Positions 16,822 to 25,755 of a DNA stretch of 40,405 bases are shown one piece after another; position 1 is the stretch's first letter; every line of letters starts with the position of its first letter. A program made the translations under genes and the position numbers. This stretch comes from Chitinophagales bacterium (GTDB taxonomy: Bacteria; Bacteroidota; Bacteroidia; Chitinophagales; Saprospiraceae): NCBI GenBank assembly GCA_022360175.1, contig JAKSDI010000267.1:1-40405 (forward strand), given 5' to 3'. Under the pieces are notes generated by a model. That model saw nothing but the letters and a program-made list of their open reading frames with translations. It was not told the origin of the DNA and made no database searches.

Positions 16822-17139
16822 AGGAGATAAATGGTAGGGAAGGAGCCTCTGCCCTAACACTTTTTACTTTTGATGAAGGAAAAATTTTACTGATATTTCC
16901 TGTTTACTCTAATAATTTGAATGTACTTTATTATAAAATGCAAAAACATCTTCATTGAATATAAACACATATGATATCCCTAAATATATCAACACTTAAA
17001 AGGATCAACAAACCCACAAACATTGAAGCATTTGTCAAAGCGCTTCCCTATTGAAACAATTTGGTGAATCGTACTTTATTTTTTAATTTAAGGCTTCATT
17101 GTTAATGTTAATGTTTATTTTGCATTATAATCAACGCCT

Positions 17140-17859
17140 ATGAGTGATCCCTCTCCTCATTTCTTAAGCGAATATTCTGCTAAGATTAAAGAAGTATATG
17201 TAGAATTAAGAGATTTTCAATTTTTTCATAGCCCCTTTAGCGACACTCTTACGGATGCTAGATTCATAGGTAGAAATGCTGTCAAACAAAGAATAAAAAA
17301 CATATTGGAGCGCTCTAAAACTCGATCAGGAACCTATTTGGTAACTGGTTTTCGAGGAATGGGTAAAACAAGTGTAGTAAGGCAGGCAATTGATTTATAC
17401 AATAAGCAATCAAAACCTAAGGTATGGCAGGAAATCATGTATTTTTTAGGACCATTAATAGTATTAACATTATTAACAGTCTTCTTCTTTATTGCCATTA
17501 TATCTATTTATAATAGTCTGGTTTTCTCATATAAACTAGCTCTTGCTATTTTTACTTTTTTGCTCATTGCATGTTTAAATTCTTACATCAGAGAGATCAA
17601 TAATTTTAACTTTTTAAAAGTATACGAAAAGATAGGTGGTTTTATAGTTCTTCTTCTGCTATTCTTTTTTTCATATTTCATTTTTTATACTGAATTTTCT
17701 ATTCCGTTTTTTGAATCTGATACAATAAATAATTATTTATCAACACTCAACAAGATAAAAAGCAATATCATAAAGATTTTATTAGTCATAATACATACTT
17801 ATATATTTACCTCAGGTTTATTTTTTTTTTTACGACACTCTACTAAATTTATATTATAG
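17140..17859 (+). CDS. KAP-type P-loop NTPase, N-terminal part (cut by frameshift)
   Basis: This 239-codon frame holds the start of a large NTPase. An FIGR box lies at residues 42-45. Walker A GFRGMGKT (70-77) sits in the strand YLVTGFRGMGKTS. Four membrane helices follow at about 100-122, 128-150, 163-184 and 208-230. Membrane helices inserted between Walker A and Walker B are the hallmark of KAP NTPases (Kidins220/PifA group). The frame stops at 17857-17859 just after an 11-T run, but the next frame is open from before that run and continues as coding sequence (YDTLLNLYYRSRFWFPSE) straight into the gene called at 17963. With one T fewer, a single protein of 1,655 residues would span 17140-22108. 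Confidence 0.75.
   Translation: MSDPSPHFLSEYSAKIKEVYVELRDFQFFHSPFSDTLTDARFIGRNAVKQRIKNILERSKTRSGTYLVTGFRGMGKTSVVRQAIDLYNKQSKPKVWQEIMYFLGPLIVLTLLTVFFFIAIISIYNSLVFSYKLALAIFTFLLIACLNSYIREINNFNFLKVYEKIGGFIVLLLLFFFSYFIFYTEFSIPFFESDTINNYLSTLNKIKSNIIKILLVIIHTYIFTSGLFFFLRHSTKFIL
17821..17831 (+). repeat. 11-T homopolymer at the frameshift point of the NTPase gene
   Basis: Eleven consecutive T lie inside the fourth membrane helix of the KAP NTPase. Upstream coding is in one frame, downstream coding in the +1 frame, and the second frame is open from the run onward. A run of 10 or 13 T would restore one open frame. This is a classic site for polymerase slippage, phase variation or a base-calling error. 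Confidence 0.9.
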
Positions 17860-17962
17860 GTCTAGATTTTGGTTTCCATCTGAAAAAATCAACAATCAAA
17901 TAGTATATAAATATGAAAAATTTGAAATTAATCTATCACAAGATGATTTAAAAGAAATTGAT

Positions 17963-20900
17963 GTGTTAAAGCGCATTTCCAAAGAAATGTTAATATACTG
18001 GAAAGGACTAGATTCAAGTAAGTTTCTTTCTTATAATAGAAATATATATATATTATGGATGCTGTTGATAAACACTATAAAAAAGCATAGTGAATCAAAG
18101 GGAGTAGATGAACTATATAATGACATTTTCAGAAGTCTCCTTTCTCTAAACCAAAGGATTAATGCACAAGTAACAGCTCAAAATGAAATCAATGTAACAC
18201 CAAATCTATCAATAGGAGTAGCGAAGGCATTCTCTAGATTAGCACTCCCTTTAGGGAAGTTATCGTCAAAAGAATCTATGACTTATCCAATCGCTTCTTC
18301 AAAAGAAATTGAAGATGAACTAATAGATATATTTAAAAAGATTAATAAACTAGGTAAGCGTCTTAAATCTAAAAGTTTGCCTGGTTTTATTTTTATAATA
18401 GATGAATTAGATAAAATTGACCCACACACCAATTACAATCTAGAAGAAAAAGAAGCATCGAACCCTACTCTTGATGTTACTGAAAATTCGCCTGGTAGTA
18501 GTAAAATTCGCAAGAGGCAAGAAGCAGTAGCTAAACTCTTGGGCAATCTAAAAGGTTTCTTAAATGTAGTAGAAGCTAAGTTTTTCTTTATTGGTGGTAG
18601 AGAAATGTATGATGCCTCTCTTGCGGATATAGCTGATAGGGATTCTTTTTATAGTAGTATTTTTAATGATATTATATATGTCAATAGCTTTTTTAAAGAC
18701 AAAGTTGCAGAGCGAGCAGGAGTCACACAAATGACAGAGAATTATTTGTGTAGGGTAATCATGTCAGAATTAGGAAACTCATCGAAGGAAAAGCCAGTAT
18801 ATACTGAGCATGATTACAACTTGACCGGATTGGCGAGACGATTAAAATTTTCTAAGGGAAGGCGTAAAGTATTTATTGTTCCTGAAAAGACTAAGTTTTA
18901 TGTAGAAGAGGCAAAATTATCATTAATAGAAAAAGCTATGATATATAAAGTACTTTTTCTATTACAAAACTACATCATATATCTTACTTACAGAAGTAAT
19001 GGAACACCTAAAAAATTGGCAAGCCTGATTGAAAATATCATTGTAAAAGGAAACACAAGATGGAATACTAGTGATCGATTAATTATTTATCAAGAGCAAA
19101 ATGAAAGAAATCATAAAGCGAATAAACTTGAGATACAAGATCGTCTTTTTCTTCGTTTTAAATTCGATTTTCAGTATGAAATAGGATTGACTGCCAATCT
19201 ATACAGGCCCTACATTATTGCAAACAGTAGACATCTTAAAGCTTTAGGTGATAAATTATTATTTTCCTCAGCTTTCATTATAGATCACATCCTGAAGTTT
19301 CACGCTTTTGGGTTTTCCTGGCGAAACCTTGAGCTTATCCCTGAAGTTATATTAGTAAATAAAGAACCAAACCTTCGTAGGTTTATTGAAGAATTAATTC
19401 GCTTTTTATCTCACACATATATCCGTTCTACAGTAAGTGGTATATTCCAATACCGTTTCTACAGCAAGGTGAGTCGTGAACTTATGTACCTTTCTAAAAC
19501 GTCCGATTTAGGTGCTGCTGCATTCAATTTCACATTGGACGAATCACTACAAATCAAACGGCATTATAAAAGAAAGCTTATTGAACTACGCAATAAATAT
19601 ACTGATTATCAACCTATAAAAGGAGACAACCAATTTGTCCACTCCCTTTGTTTTGTTCAAACCATATTGGGAGATCTTTATTTTTATGACAAGGAATATG
19701 ATGAAGCAGTTATCTATTTTACTGAATCCATCCAAACACTTCGTATTCCTAACAAATTAAAAGTTGAGCATATTACTCGCCATCAGCTTTATCTTTGGTT
19801 AAGAAATAAATTAAAACTAGGCCTTACACTGGAAAAGATGCGTGCTTACAATTCAGCCTTTTCCAACTATCGAACACTTATCCTCGATCTAGAAACTTGT
19901 ATCAATTGTATCGTTGGCTATTGGGCAAATAAGAGTAATAAAAGTGAACTAGACAATCATATACATGGGCATCGTACAGTACAACTCCTAACGATGCCTT
20001 TTGTTGCTTATTTAAGTGTAATTGAAAAAATGAGAAGTGATGGTATTACTGCATATAATCTCAACGATCAAGAAGATGCATTAAGTAACATAATAGGCAT
20101 GTTCAAAAATGATAATTATGACGAATATAGAGCGAGTTTATTGAAAGCAGATTACTACAATAATGTAGGAAGTTTATTATTTTATAAAAACTGCCATTTC
20201 CCTACCATGTATCGCTCTAAAAGTGATATAGAACGAAAAACTAAAGATTGGAGATTAACTAGGGAACATCAAAAATGGGTAAAAGAAAAACAAACTGAGA
20301 ACCCTACTATTTATCATTTATACGAACAATTCCAACAACTTTATACTTCTAAACAATCAATTTATGATTTCCAGCCCTCTCTGAGTGCACTCAATTATTA
20401 CTTGAAAGCCGCACAGGAATTAGTTCTTTTCCACAAGAATAGATTACTGAATATTTTGAACTCAAAAAAACAAAACGCACTAATTGAAGAAGGGATAATT
20501 TCCATTTTAGCTTGTTATCTATTTCCTGAGTGCATTGACTATATTAATACTAAACGATTTTATCAACTAGGGAACATCCTGTCTAAGGTTGGAGATACTG
20601 TATTAGGGAGCCTTTCCAGAATCGAATTCCAGGATTCGATTTCTCTGAACTTATTTTCATTGAATAGTAAAGATAACACATCTCAAGTCGAATTCATTGA
20701 ACGACTTCACCATAGAGAAAATCCTTCAAACTCGGATAACAATACATTCTTCACAGTGGAGAACGTAATTGATTTATATGAATTATCTGCTGCATTTTAC
20801 AGACGTTCCGGTAGGATATACAGTTATGCTTTCCAATACAAAAAAATACTTTATCTCGTAAAGGACATACTTTCTTTTTGTAATAAAGACGATCAACACG

Positions 20901-22108
20901 TTAAGGAAAAATTAGAGCTAACAGGACAAAATCCTTTTGAAAAAATTGAGGAAATTGCAGAAAATATTTTCCGTTCTGTAACATGGAATTTTGATGTTTC
21001 TAACCGCCCTCAGATTCTCAAATACCGCAAAATATTTGATATAAATGATAGTGACAAAGCTCGTGCTATTATCTATAACAGCCTGAACAATTCCTCTGAT
21101 GTGCGAGAAACAATTATACTAGTAGAAGAAATAAAACTGAAGATATATAAACTAGGTATTGTTCCACCTAAGTCCCTACGGCTTGATAATCAGTTTATTT
21201 CCCCCTATAGCATGATTAATAGCCGCTTCCAGCGTATTTTGGAGTTGAAGTATAGATGCGAATGGAATTACTACATTGTAAAAAATATGTTAAACATAGA
21301 AGCAATTTTTGATCATCCTATAGAAAAAAACATTGATGCTTTAAATTCATGGAATCATGTACTTGAAAAAGCGATAGATAATTGTAAAGAAGATAGTTTC
21401 AAAAATTTTCTACCTTCAACTCTAGTAAACAATAATGATCTTACCTTATTCCATTTACTACGCTTTCTTATTAGTGAATCTATATTTTGTCTTCGTGAAT
21501 TAATAAAAATGGTCCGCCTTTACGAACCTGGTTATGTTATTGGTTATTCTTATTTAGCAGAAGCTCACCGTAAAATGGGTAAATGGTGTCAAGGGTATGT
21601 AAATTTACGATACGTATTTGAGGAATATGCTAATCCAAATATCAATCTACCATATTCAGAATTATTAAGAGAAGATGTAAAAAAACTTATTGGAGAAAAC
21701 GCATTAGTATACCTGGAACCCAATTATCATTTTGAAGTGGCTGTCCAAAATTACTATCGTGCCATACAAATGCATACTGAAGGAAGAACTTATAAAGCAC
21801 ACATTCTTAATTTATATGTCTTAGAAGACGATTTCAATGATAATCTCACTCACTTCAGCCTTGCAATGGAACGCCTGAGGGTAAATACGGGCGATCTACG
21901 CCAAAAAATAGACCATATCAAAGAACGTATAGATGGCAAAAGTGGATACGAAAACTACAAATCTAGGCTTTATGAATATGACTCATATTTCCCAGTAGCT
22001 CCCAACGATATTTCTACATCAAATACTATAGCAGATAATACAAAAGCTAATGAGCAATATCTCAAGACATTCCTTGATTTGCTGAATAACAAATTATTTA
22101 TGCCTTAG
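17963..22108 (+). CDS. KAP-type NTPase, C-terminal part with helical repeats
   Basis: The nominal start is a GTG, but coding is visible in this frame back to the T run at 17831, so this is probably the rest of the 17140 gene. Walker B lies at residues 142-151 (FIFIIDELDK), then a sensor-1-like strand (FFFIGGREMYDASLADIADR). The following 1,100 or so residues are charged and helical with TPR-like units, for example TILGDLYFYDKEYDEAVIYF and GYSYLAEAHRKMGKW. Such NTPase-plus-repeat giants are typical of STAND-like and KAP conflict sensors: the repeats recognise a trigger and the NTPase switches. The sequence looks more AT-rich than flanking core genes, suggesting transfer. The stop lies 8 bp from the convergent SIR2 gene's stop. 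Confidence 0.75.
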   Translation: MLKRISKEMLIYWKGLDSSKFLSYNRNIYILWMLLINTIKKHSESKGVDELYNDIFRSLLSLNQRINAQVTAQNEINVTPNLSIGVAKAFSRLALPLGKLSSKESMTYPIASSKEIEDELIDIFKKINKLGKRLKSKSLPGFIFIIDELDKIDPHTNYNLEEKEASNPTLDVTENSPGSSKIRKRQEAVAKLLGNLKGFLNVVEAKFFFIGGREMYDASLADIADRDSFYSSIFNDIIYVNSFFKDKVAERAGVTQMTENYLCRVIMSELGNSSKEKPVYTEHDYNLTGLARRLKFSKGRRKVFIVPEKTKFYVEEAKLSLIEKAMIYKVLFLLQNYIIYLTYRSNGTPKKLASLIENIIVKGNTRWNTSDRLIIYQEQNERNHKANKLEIQDRLFLRFKFDFQYEIGLTANLYRPYIIANSRHLKALGDKLLFSSAFIIDHILKFHAFGFSWRNLELIPEVILVNKEPNLRRFIEELIRFLSHTYIRSTVSGIFQYRFYSKVSRELMYLSKTSDLGAAAFNFTLDESLQIKRHYKRKLIELRNKYTDYQPIKGDNQFVHSLCFVQTILGDLYFYDKEYDEAVIYFTESIQTLRIPNKLKVEHITRHQLYLWLRNKLKLGLTLEKMRAYNSAFSNYRTLILDLETCINCIVGYWANKSNKSELDNHIHGHRTVQLLTMPFVAYLSVIEKMRSDGITAYNLNDQEDALSNIIGMFKNDNYDEYRASLLKADYYNNVGSLLFYKNCHFPTMYRSKSDIERKTKDWRLTREHQKWVKEKQTENPTIYHLYEQFQQLYTSKQSIYDFQPSLSALNYYLKAAQELVLFHKNRLLNILNSKKQNALIEEGIISILACYLFPECIDYINTKRFYQLGNILSKVGDTVLGSLSRIEFQDSISLNLFSLNSKDNTSQVEFIERLHHRENPSNSDNNTFFTVENVIDLYELSAAFYRRSGRIYSYAFQYKKILYLVKDILSFCNKDDQHVKEKLELTGQNPFEKIEEIAENIFRSVTWNFDVSNRPQILKYRKIFDINDSDKARAIIYNSLNNSSDVRETIILVEEIKLKIYKLGIVPPKSLRLDNQFISPYSMINSRFQRILELKYRCEWNYYIVKNMLNIEAIFDHPIEKNIDALNSWNHVLEKAIDNCKEDSFKNFLPSTLVNNNDLTLFHLLRFLISESIFCLRELIKMVRLYEPGYVIGYSYLAEAHRKMGKWCQGYVNLRYVFEEYANPNINLPYSELLREDVKKLIGENALVYLEPNYHFEVAVQNYYRAIQMHTEGRTYKAHILNLYVLEDDFNDNLTHFSLAMERLRVNTGDLRQKIDHIKERIDGKSGYENYKSRLYEYDSYFPVAPNDISTSNTIADNTKANEQYLKTFLDLLNNKLFMP

Positions 22109-22116
22109 AACACATA

Positions 22117-24618
22117 TTACTTCTTTCTAACAACTTTATCCTCATAGAGTTTCAATAAATCTTTTATGATCTGATTCATTTGTTTTTCTGTATTTACTAT
22201 ATTCATTTGTAAACTACCAGGATGTTGCTGTTCTTCCTTTGTAATGTCAGTATCTGAATAATTCCGAGCACCATGCCAATATATTGCAAACATATAGAGT
22301 AATTTTTCCAAATCTTTTTTCTTCTTAATTCTGACAGGGTTTACCCTCCGAGATAACATACTCTGCCTGTAGAAAAACCCCTGAACTAATACCCAATCTT
22401 TTTTCCAGTTGCCTGTATATCTATTTTTAAGTCTTTTCATAAATAACACTTGATGTTTATTATGCATCCACCAAGGTCTGTAAAGAGGTTTATCAGATAA
22501 AAGATTAAGGCTTTCCAACTTTTCTCTTGTTTTGGGATTTGAAAAAGTCGGAATCCCATAAGATCCTAGCACTATTTCAAAAAATTTATTCTCAAATCTC
22601 CCCTCCCTTAAATCTTTGACTAAAAACCGACCTTCTTCCGATACAGTTAGCATCAAATCCCATTTATCCAAGTTGGATTCTATATTTTTTCTATAATTGT
22701 ATATCCAAGCAAGGCTAGTACTCATGACATCATGATTTTCTACCCATGCAAAAAGGTTATCATGAATATTAGTATATTTTGGATTTACATTTAAAAGTCG
22801 CCTTTTGCGAATATCTTTTGAGAGCTTTTTAAAAATGTTTGAATTGCTTTCCTGAAGATATCTTCTCCTTCCTCCCTCTGAATTTAACGATTTTAAAAGA
22901 TTGTCACGCAAATATTCAATTAGTAAGTCAGGATCACTAAAAGCTTCATGATCTTGAACTAGATAAGTATCATACATAAAACTTTCGTATGGGCGAAGCC
23001 CTAAATCTTTCAAATATTCAGAAATATGTCTTGTATGACGCTCTTTCTTTAGCAAATCAAAAAATTTACCCGCTCTACTCCCCGAGAGTTGACTCAAATG
23101 TATAATACCATTTGATTGAAGGATAATAATACATAACTCTATCAACAACCTATCTTGGTAATATTCAATTATGTTTGTTTTTGAAACGCCATGCACATCC
23201 AGAGGAGATAAATCTTTAAAAAAATGATTTATGAATTGATGTCGAGCAATTCCTCGAGGTTGATATGGTTCTTTAAAACATTCACTAGTTTTATCCCAGA
23301 GCGTTATTAAAGTTTTCTCTAGATTCTCATCTATTAATTCGACAGTTTTAACTTCAAGCTTATTACTATTAGGGATAAACTTGGATTTGAATCGCTGAAT
23401 AACTCTGTTCTCAATATCATCTTCTGGATTAATTAACCATAATGTTGTTTTCTCTTGGTTATTTGTTAAATTATCCTCTATAATTTGATTTAAGGCATGA
23501 TTCCTCATGCTGAATCCTATAATGATTAAGTTAAGAGGCAGATATTTTTGTTGCTGATTAACTACTTCTCCCTTAAATAAATCTATAATATGTTCTTGAA
23601 TAGCACCTTCCATGAGAAAGGCTTTATCTCCAGTAAATCTCAGTGAATTTGGCTGAGAGATAGTTCCGTTACATTTAATGTAAATAGGTTGCTTTAGACG
23701 ATTGTCAATACGAAGTTCATTTAAATCTTTTGGGCAATGTCCAGCACTATAAATAAAACGATAATCATCTGAATGGGGAATTTCTTCTTCAATTGCGTTA
23801 TCTAATAGTTCGTCGTAATTAAAATTAAGGATAGCATCTATAAAACGATGTTTTAGTAAATGTGCGATAATTTCATAAACTAAGCTAGGAGTGTTCCTAT
23901 TTCCACATAGCTTTTTTAGTTCTTCTACAACTGTTTTAGAGCTAAACTTTGAAAATGCCAGTAGATGAGTTTCGAAACTTGGTTCTCGAGCACTGTTTCT
24001 CATCAAGCTATTGAGGCGATGGATTTCATCTTCAAGAAGTTCATTATCTATTTTTTTTTCAAATACTTTTTTAAGATGTAAAATCGCATCTTTTGATAAA
24101 GGAATGGGATTTTCTTTAGGGGTTGCGGCGTAACTAGCTCCGGCACCAATAATGGCAATAACCCTTTCTCTTTTACATTTCTCTTCTTTATTTTTATGTT
24201 CAATAAGATGTTTATACTGTAAAATTTTCTTGTAAGGTTTTTCTTTTTCTGAAAAACTCGTAGACACATCAATCAAATTAAGAGATAACTTATGAGCTAG
24301 TGCATCAAGAGCAGTTGGATGATAACTTGACACCGAAAGGTCAGCATTAATCATTAATGTAAATTCTTCAATAAACTTATTGATTATATCCAGATAGTAT
24401 TCATTAGCATTTCTATTGTCTTTAAAACTATCTCCTCTAGCCGTGCTAAACCTTCGGATGGTTGTATCAACAAATTCAGCTAAATTGGCTTGTGACCATT
24501 TACGCCCTGTTTTAAGATGAAATCTTTGCCTATCATTTTTAATGGCTTCAATACAATTATTGTATAAAATATGTAGTTCATCTACACTTCTTTTCTCCAA
24601 ATTATCTCTCCCAAGCAT
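22117..24618 (-). CDS. SIR2-domain protein, putative defence NADase-like effector
   Basis: This 833-residue protein has an N-terminal helical region (1-145) with an HTH-like stretch at about 40-60 (WSQANLAEFVDTTIRRFS). A SIR2 domain follows at about 150-400: GAGAS (158-162), LNFNYDELL (264-272), the KxxG turn (315-318) and IIIGFS (365-370). About 430 further residues contain no family I recognise. SIR2 domains in defence systems (ThsA, DSR, SIR2-Argonaute, AVAST types) deplete NAD+ on infection. The normal catalytic His of KxHG is Asn here (KCNG, Asn317), so activity is uncertain. It is convergent with the KAP NTPase gene and has its own upstream region with palindromic repeats. Confidence 0.82.
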   Translation of the reverse strand: MLGRDNLEKRSVDELHILYNNCIEAIKNDRQRFHLKTGRKWSQANLAEFVDTTIRRFSTARGDSFKDNRNANEYYLDIINKFIEEFTLMINADLSVSSYHPTALDALAHKLSLNLIDVSTSFSEKEKPYKKILQYKHLIEHKNKEEKCKRERVIAIIGAGASYAATPKENPIPLSKDAILHLKKVFEKKIDNELLEDEIHRLNSLMRNSAREPSFETHLLAFSKFSSKTVVEELKKLCGNRNTPSLVYEIIAHLLKHRFIDAILNFNYDELLDNAIEEEIPHSDDYRFIYSAGHCPKDLNELRIDNRLKQPIYIKCNGTISQPNSLRFTGDKAFLMEGAIQEHIIDLFKGEVVNQQQKYLPLNLIIIGFSMRNHALNQIIEDNLTNNQEKTTLWLINPEDDIENRVIQRFKSKFIPNSNKLEVKTVELIDENLEKTLITLWDKTSECFKEPYQPRGIARHQFINHFFKDLSPLDVHGVSKTNIIEYYQDRLLIELCIIILQSNGIIHLSQLSGSRAGKFFDLLKKERHTRHISEYLKDLGLRPYESFMYDTYLVQDHEAFSDPDLLIEYLRDNLLKSLNSEGGRRRYLQESNSNIFKKLSKDIRKRRLLNVNPKYTNIHDNLFAWVENHDVMSTSLAWIYNYRKNIESNLDKWDLMLTVSEEGRFLVKDLREGRFENKFFEIVLGSYGIPTFSNPKTREKLESLNLLSDKPLYRPWWMHNKHQVLFMKRLKNRYTGNWKKDWVLVQGFFYRQSMLSRRVNPVRIKKKKDLEKLLYMFAIYWHGARNYSDTDITKEEQQHPGSLQMNIVNTEKQMNQIIKDLLKLYEDKVVRKK

Positions 24619-24936
24619 AATAATTAAATTTCAAGTGCTGCATATACGACAAAAAGCAAATATGCATTGCATCTCTTTTTTATGCATCCAACTCTATGCA
24701 CTTTTGTAATATCAATAGTGAGTAGGCGAGCAAAATACCATATTAAATTTCAACATGTTCAAATATAACAAAATACATGTTCACAAAAAAAACATTAACA
24801 CAAAACAACTCTCACTATTACAGTAGCAAATCCGGACTGCGCTAGCTAAACCATTTTAACTAATCATCAGGACTATCATTTCTATCCTAGGTGTCTATTC
24901 TGGGAAGATTGCAATACCCTGAAAAAAATTAAAATT
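24619..24936. promoter_or_regulatory. Divergent control region with paired palindromic repeats
   Basis: No gene is seen. ACATGTTCA occurs twice as a direct repeat (24753-24761 and 24775-24783), each copy containing the palindrome ACATGT, with centres 22 bp apart, or two helical turns. Several ATGCAT/TGCA palindromes lie nearer the SIR2 start (about 24660-24705). The spacing looks like a dimeric operator controlling the SIR2 gene, the coiled-coil gene, or both. Confidence 0.45.
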
Positions 24937-25608
24937 ATGCAATCCATAGCAAGTTTCGGTGCATTCATTTTAATGTTCTTCTTCGCTTCTGGTGCATATG
25001 TAGTATGGACAACAGGAGGCCACAACCACAATAACAACAGCCATAATAGCTCTTCTCATATCTCAGATAAGCATTACATCTCACGAGATCATGATGTCTA
25101 CAATAATCAGAGTTGGTGCGAACGTGAATTAGACAAGACAATAAAAGAACTATCTGACTCTCAAGTGGAATTAGTAAAAACTCAGGTTTTGCTTCAGCAA
25201 AAACATAAAGCATTGGAAAATTTAGAAAAAAAAACAGATCAACTTTCCAACAAATTGTTGTACACAAAAAAACAACTTCAAGATAGTTTACAAGAACTTT
25301 CTCACATAAGAAATGCCTACTTCAAAGTATACAATAGGCATAACGTTCTCAAAAAAGAATACGTATCCACCAAGCGCATTGCTAAAGAACAAAAAGAAAA
25401 GATCAATATATTACAACCGCTGGCAGATAGGACAATAACTGCTGAAAAAAAGCTAAAGAATTGGCAAATTGGTATTACATCTTTAATTTTATTGTTTAGT
25501 GTTATTGCTATATTAGTGAGACTTAAAAAACCTCCTATTGTTAAAAACGAATCTCATATAGCTAGGAAAAAAAATAAGACAGATTCTATTAACACGAATC
25601 ACTTATAG
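24937..25608 (+). CDS. TM - coiled coil - TM protein, His/Asn-rich, unknown function
   Basis: This 223-residue protein has a first membrane helix at about 4-26 (IASFGAFILMFFFASGAYVVW), then a His/Asn/Ser-rich stretch at about 28-48 that could bind metal. A Lys/Gln/Leu heptad coiled coil runs at about 60-165. A second membrane helix lies at about 177-195 (IGITSLILLFSVIAILV), with a basic tail. The layout matches the protein at 14614, although I see no clear residue-level similarity. It is divergent from the SIR2 gene and shares its upstream region, so a role beside SIR2 is possible but unproven. No family was recognised. Confidence 0.7.
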   Translation: MQSIASFGAFILMFFFASGAYVVWTTGGHNHNNNSHNSSSHISDKHYISRDHDVYNNQSWCERELDKTIKELSDSQVELVKTQVLLQQKHKALENLEKKTDQLSNKLLYTKKQLQDSLQELSHIRNAYFKVYNRHNVLKKEYVSTKRIAKEQKEKINILQPLADRTITAEKKLKNWQIGITSLILLFSVIAILVRLKKPPIVKNESHIARKKNKTDSINTNHL

Positions 25609-25755
25609 TCAAAATAATAATCCTATTATATTACACAGCGCAATTAAATAAAAATATTACAATCAATAATTTCCCATTTCTTTACTTATACTCTTGATTT
25701 ACACCAACAAAAGCCCCATTTTACCCCTAATTATAAAGCTATAAACTAAAACTAC

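Noticed and set aside
17963-22108. Independent gene starting at the GTG at 17963
   Set aside because: Coding sequence continues upstream in the same frame to the T11 run, and the Walker A half lies just before it, so it is better read as part of one frameshifted gene.
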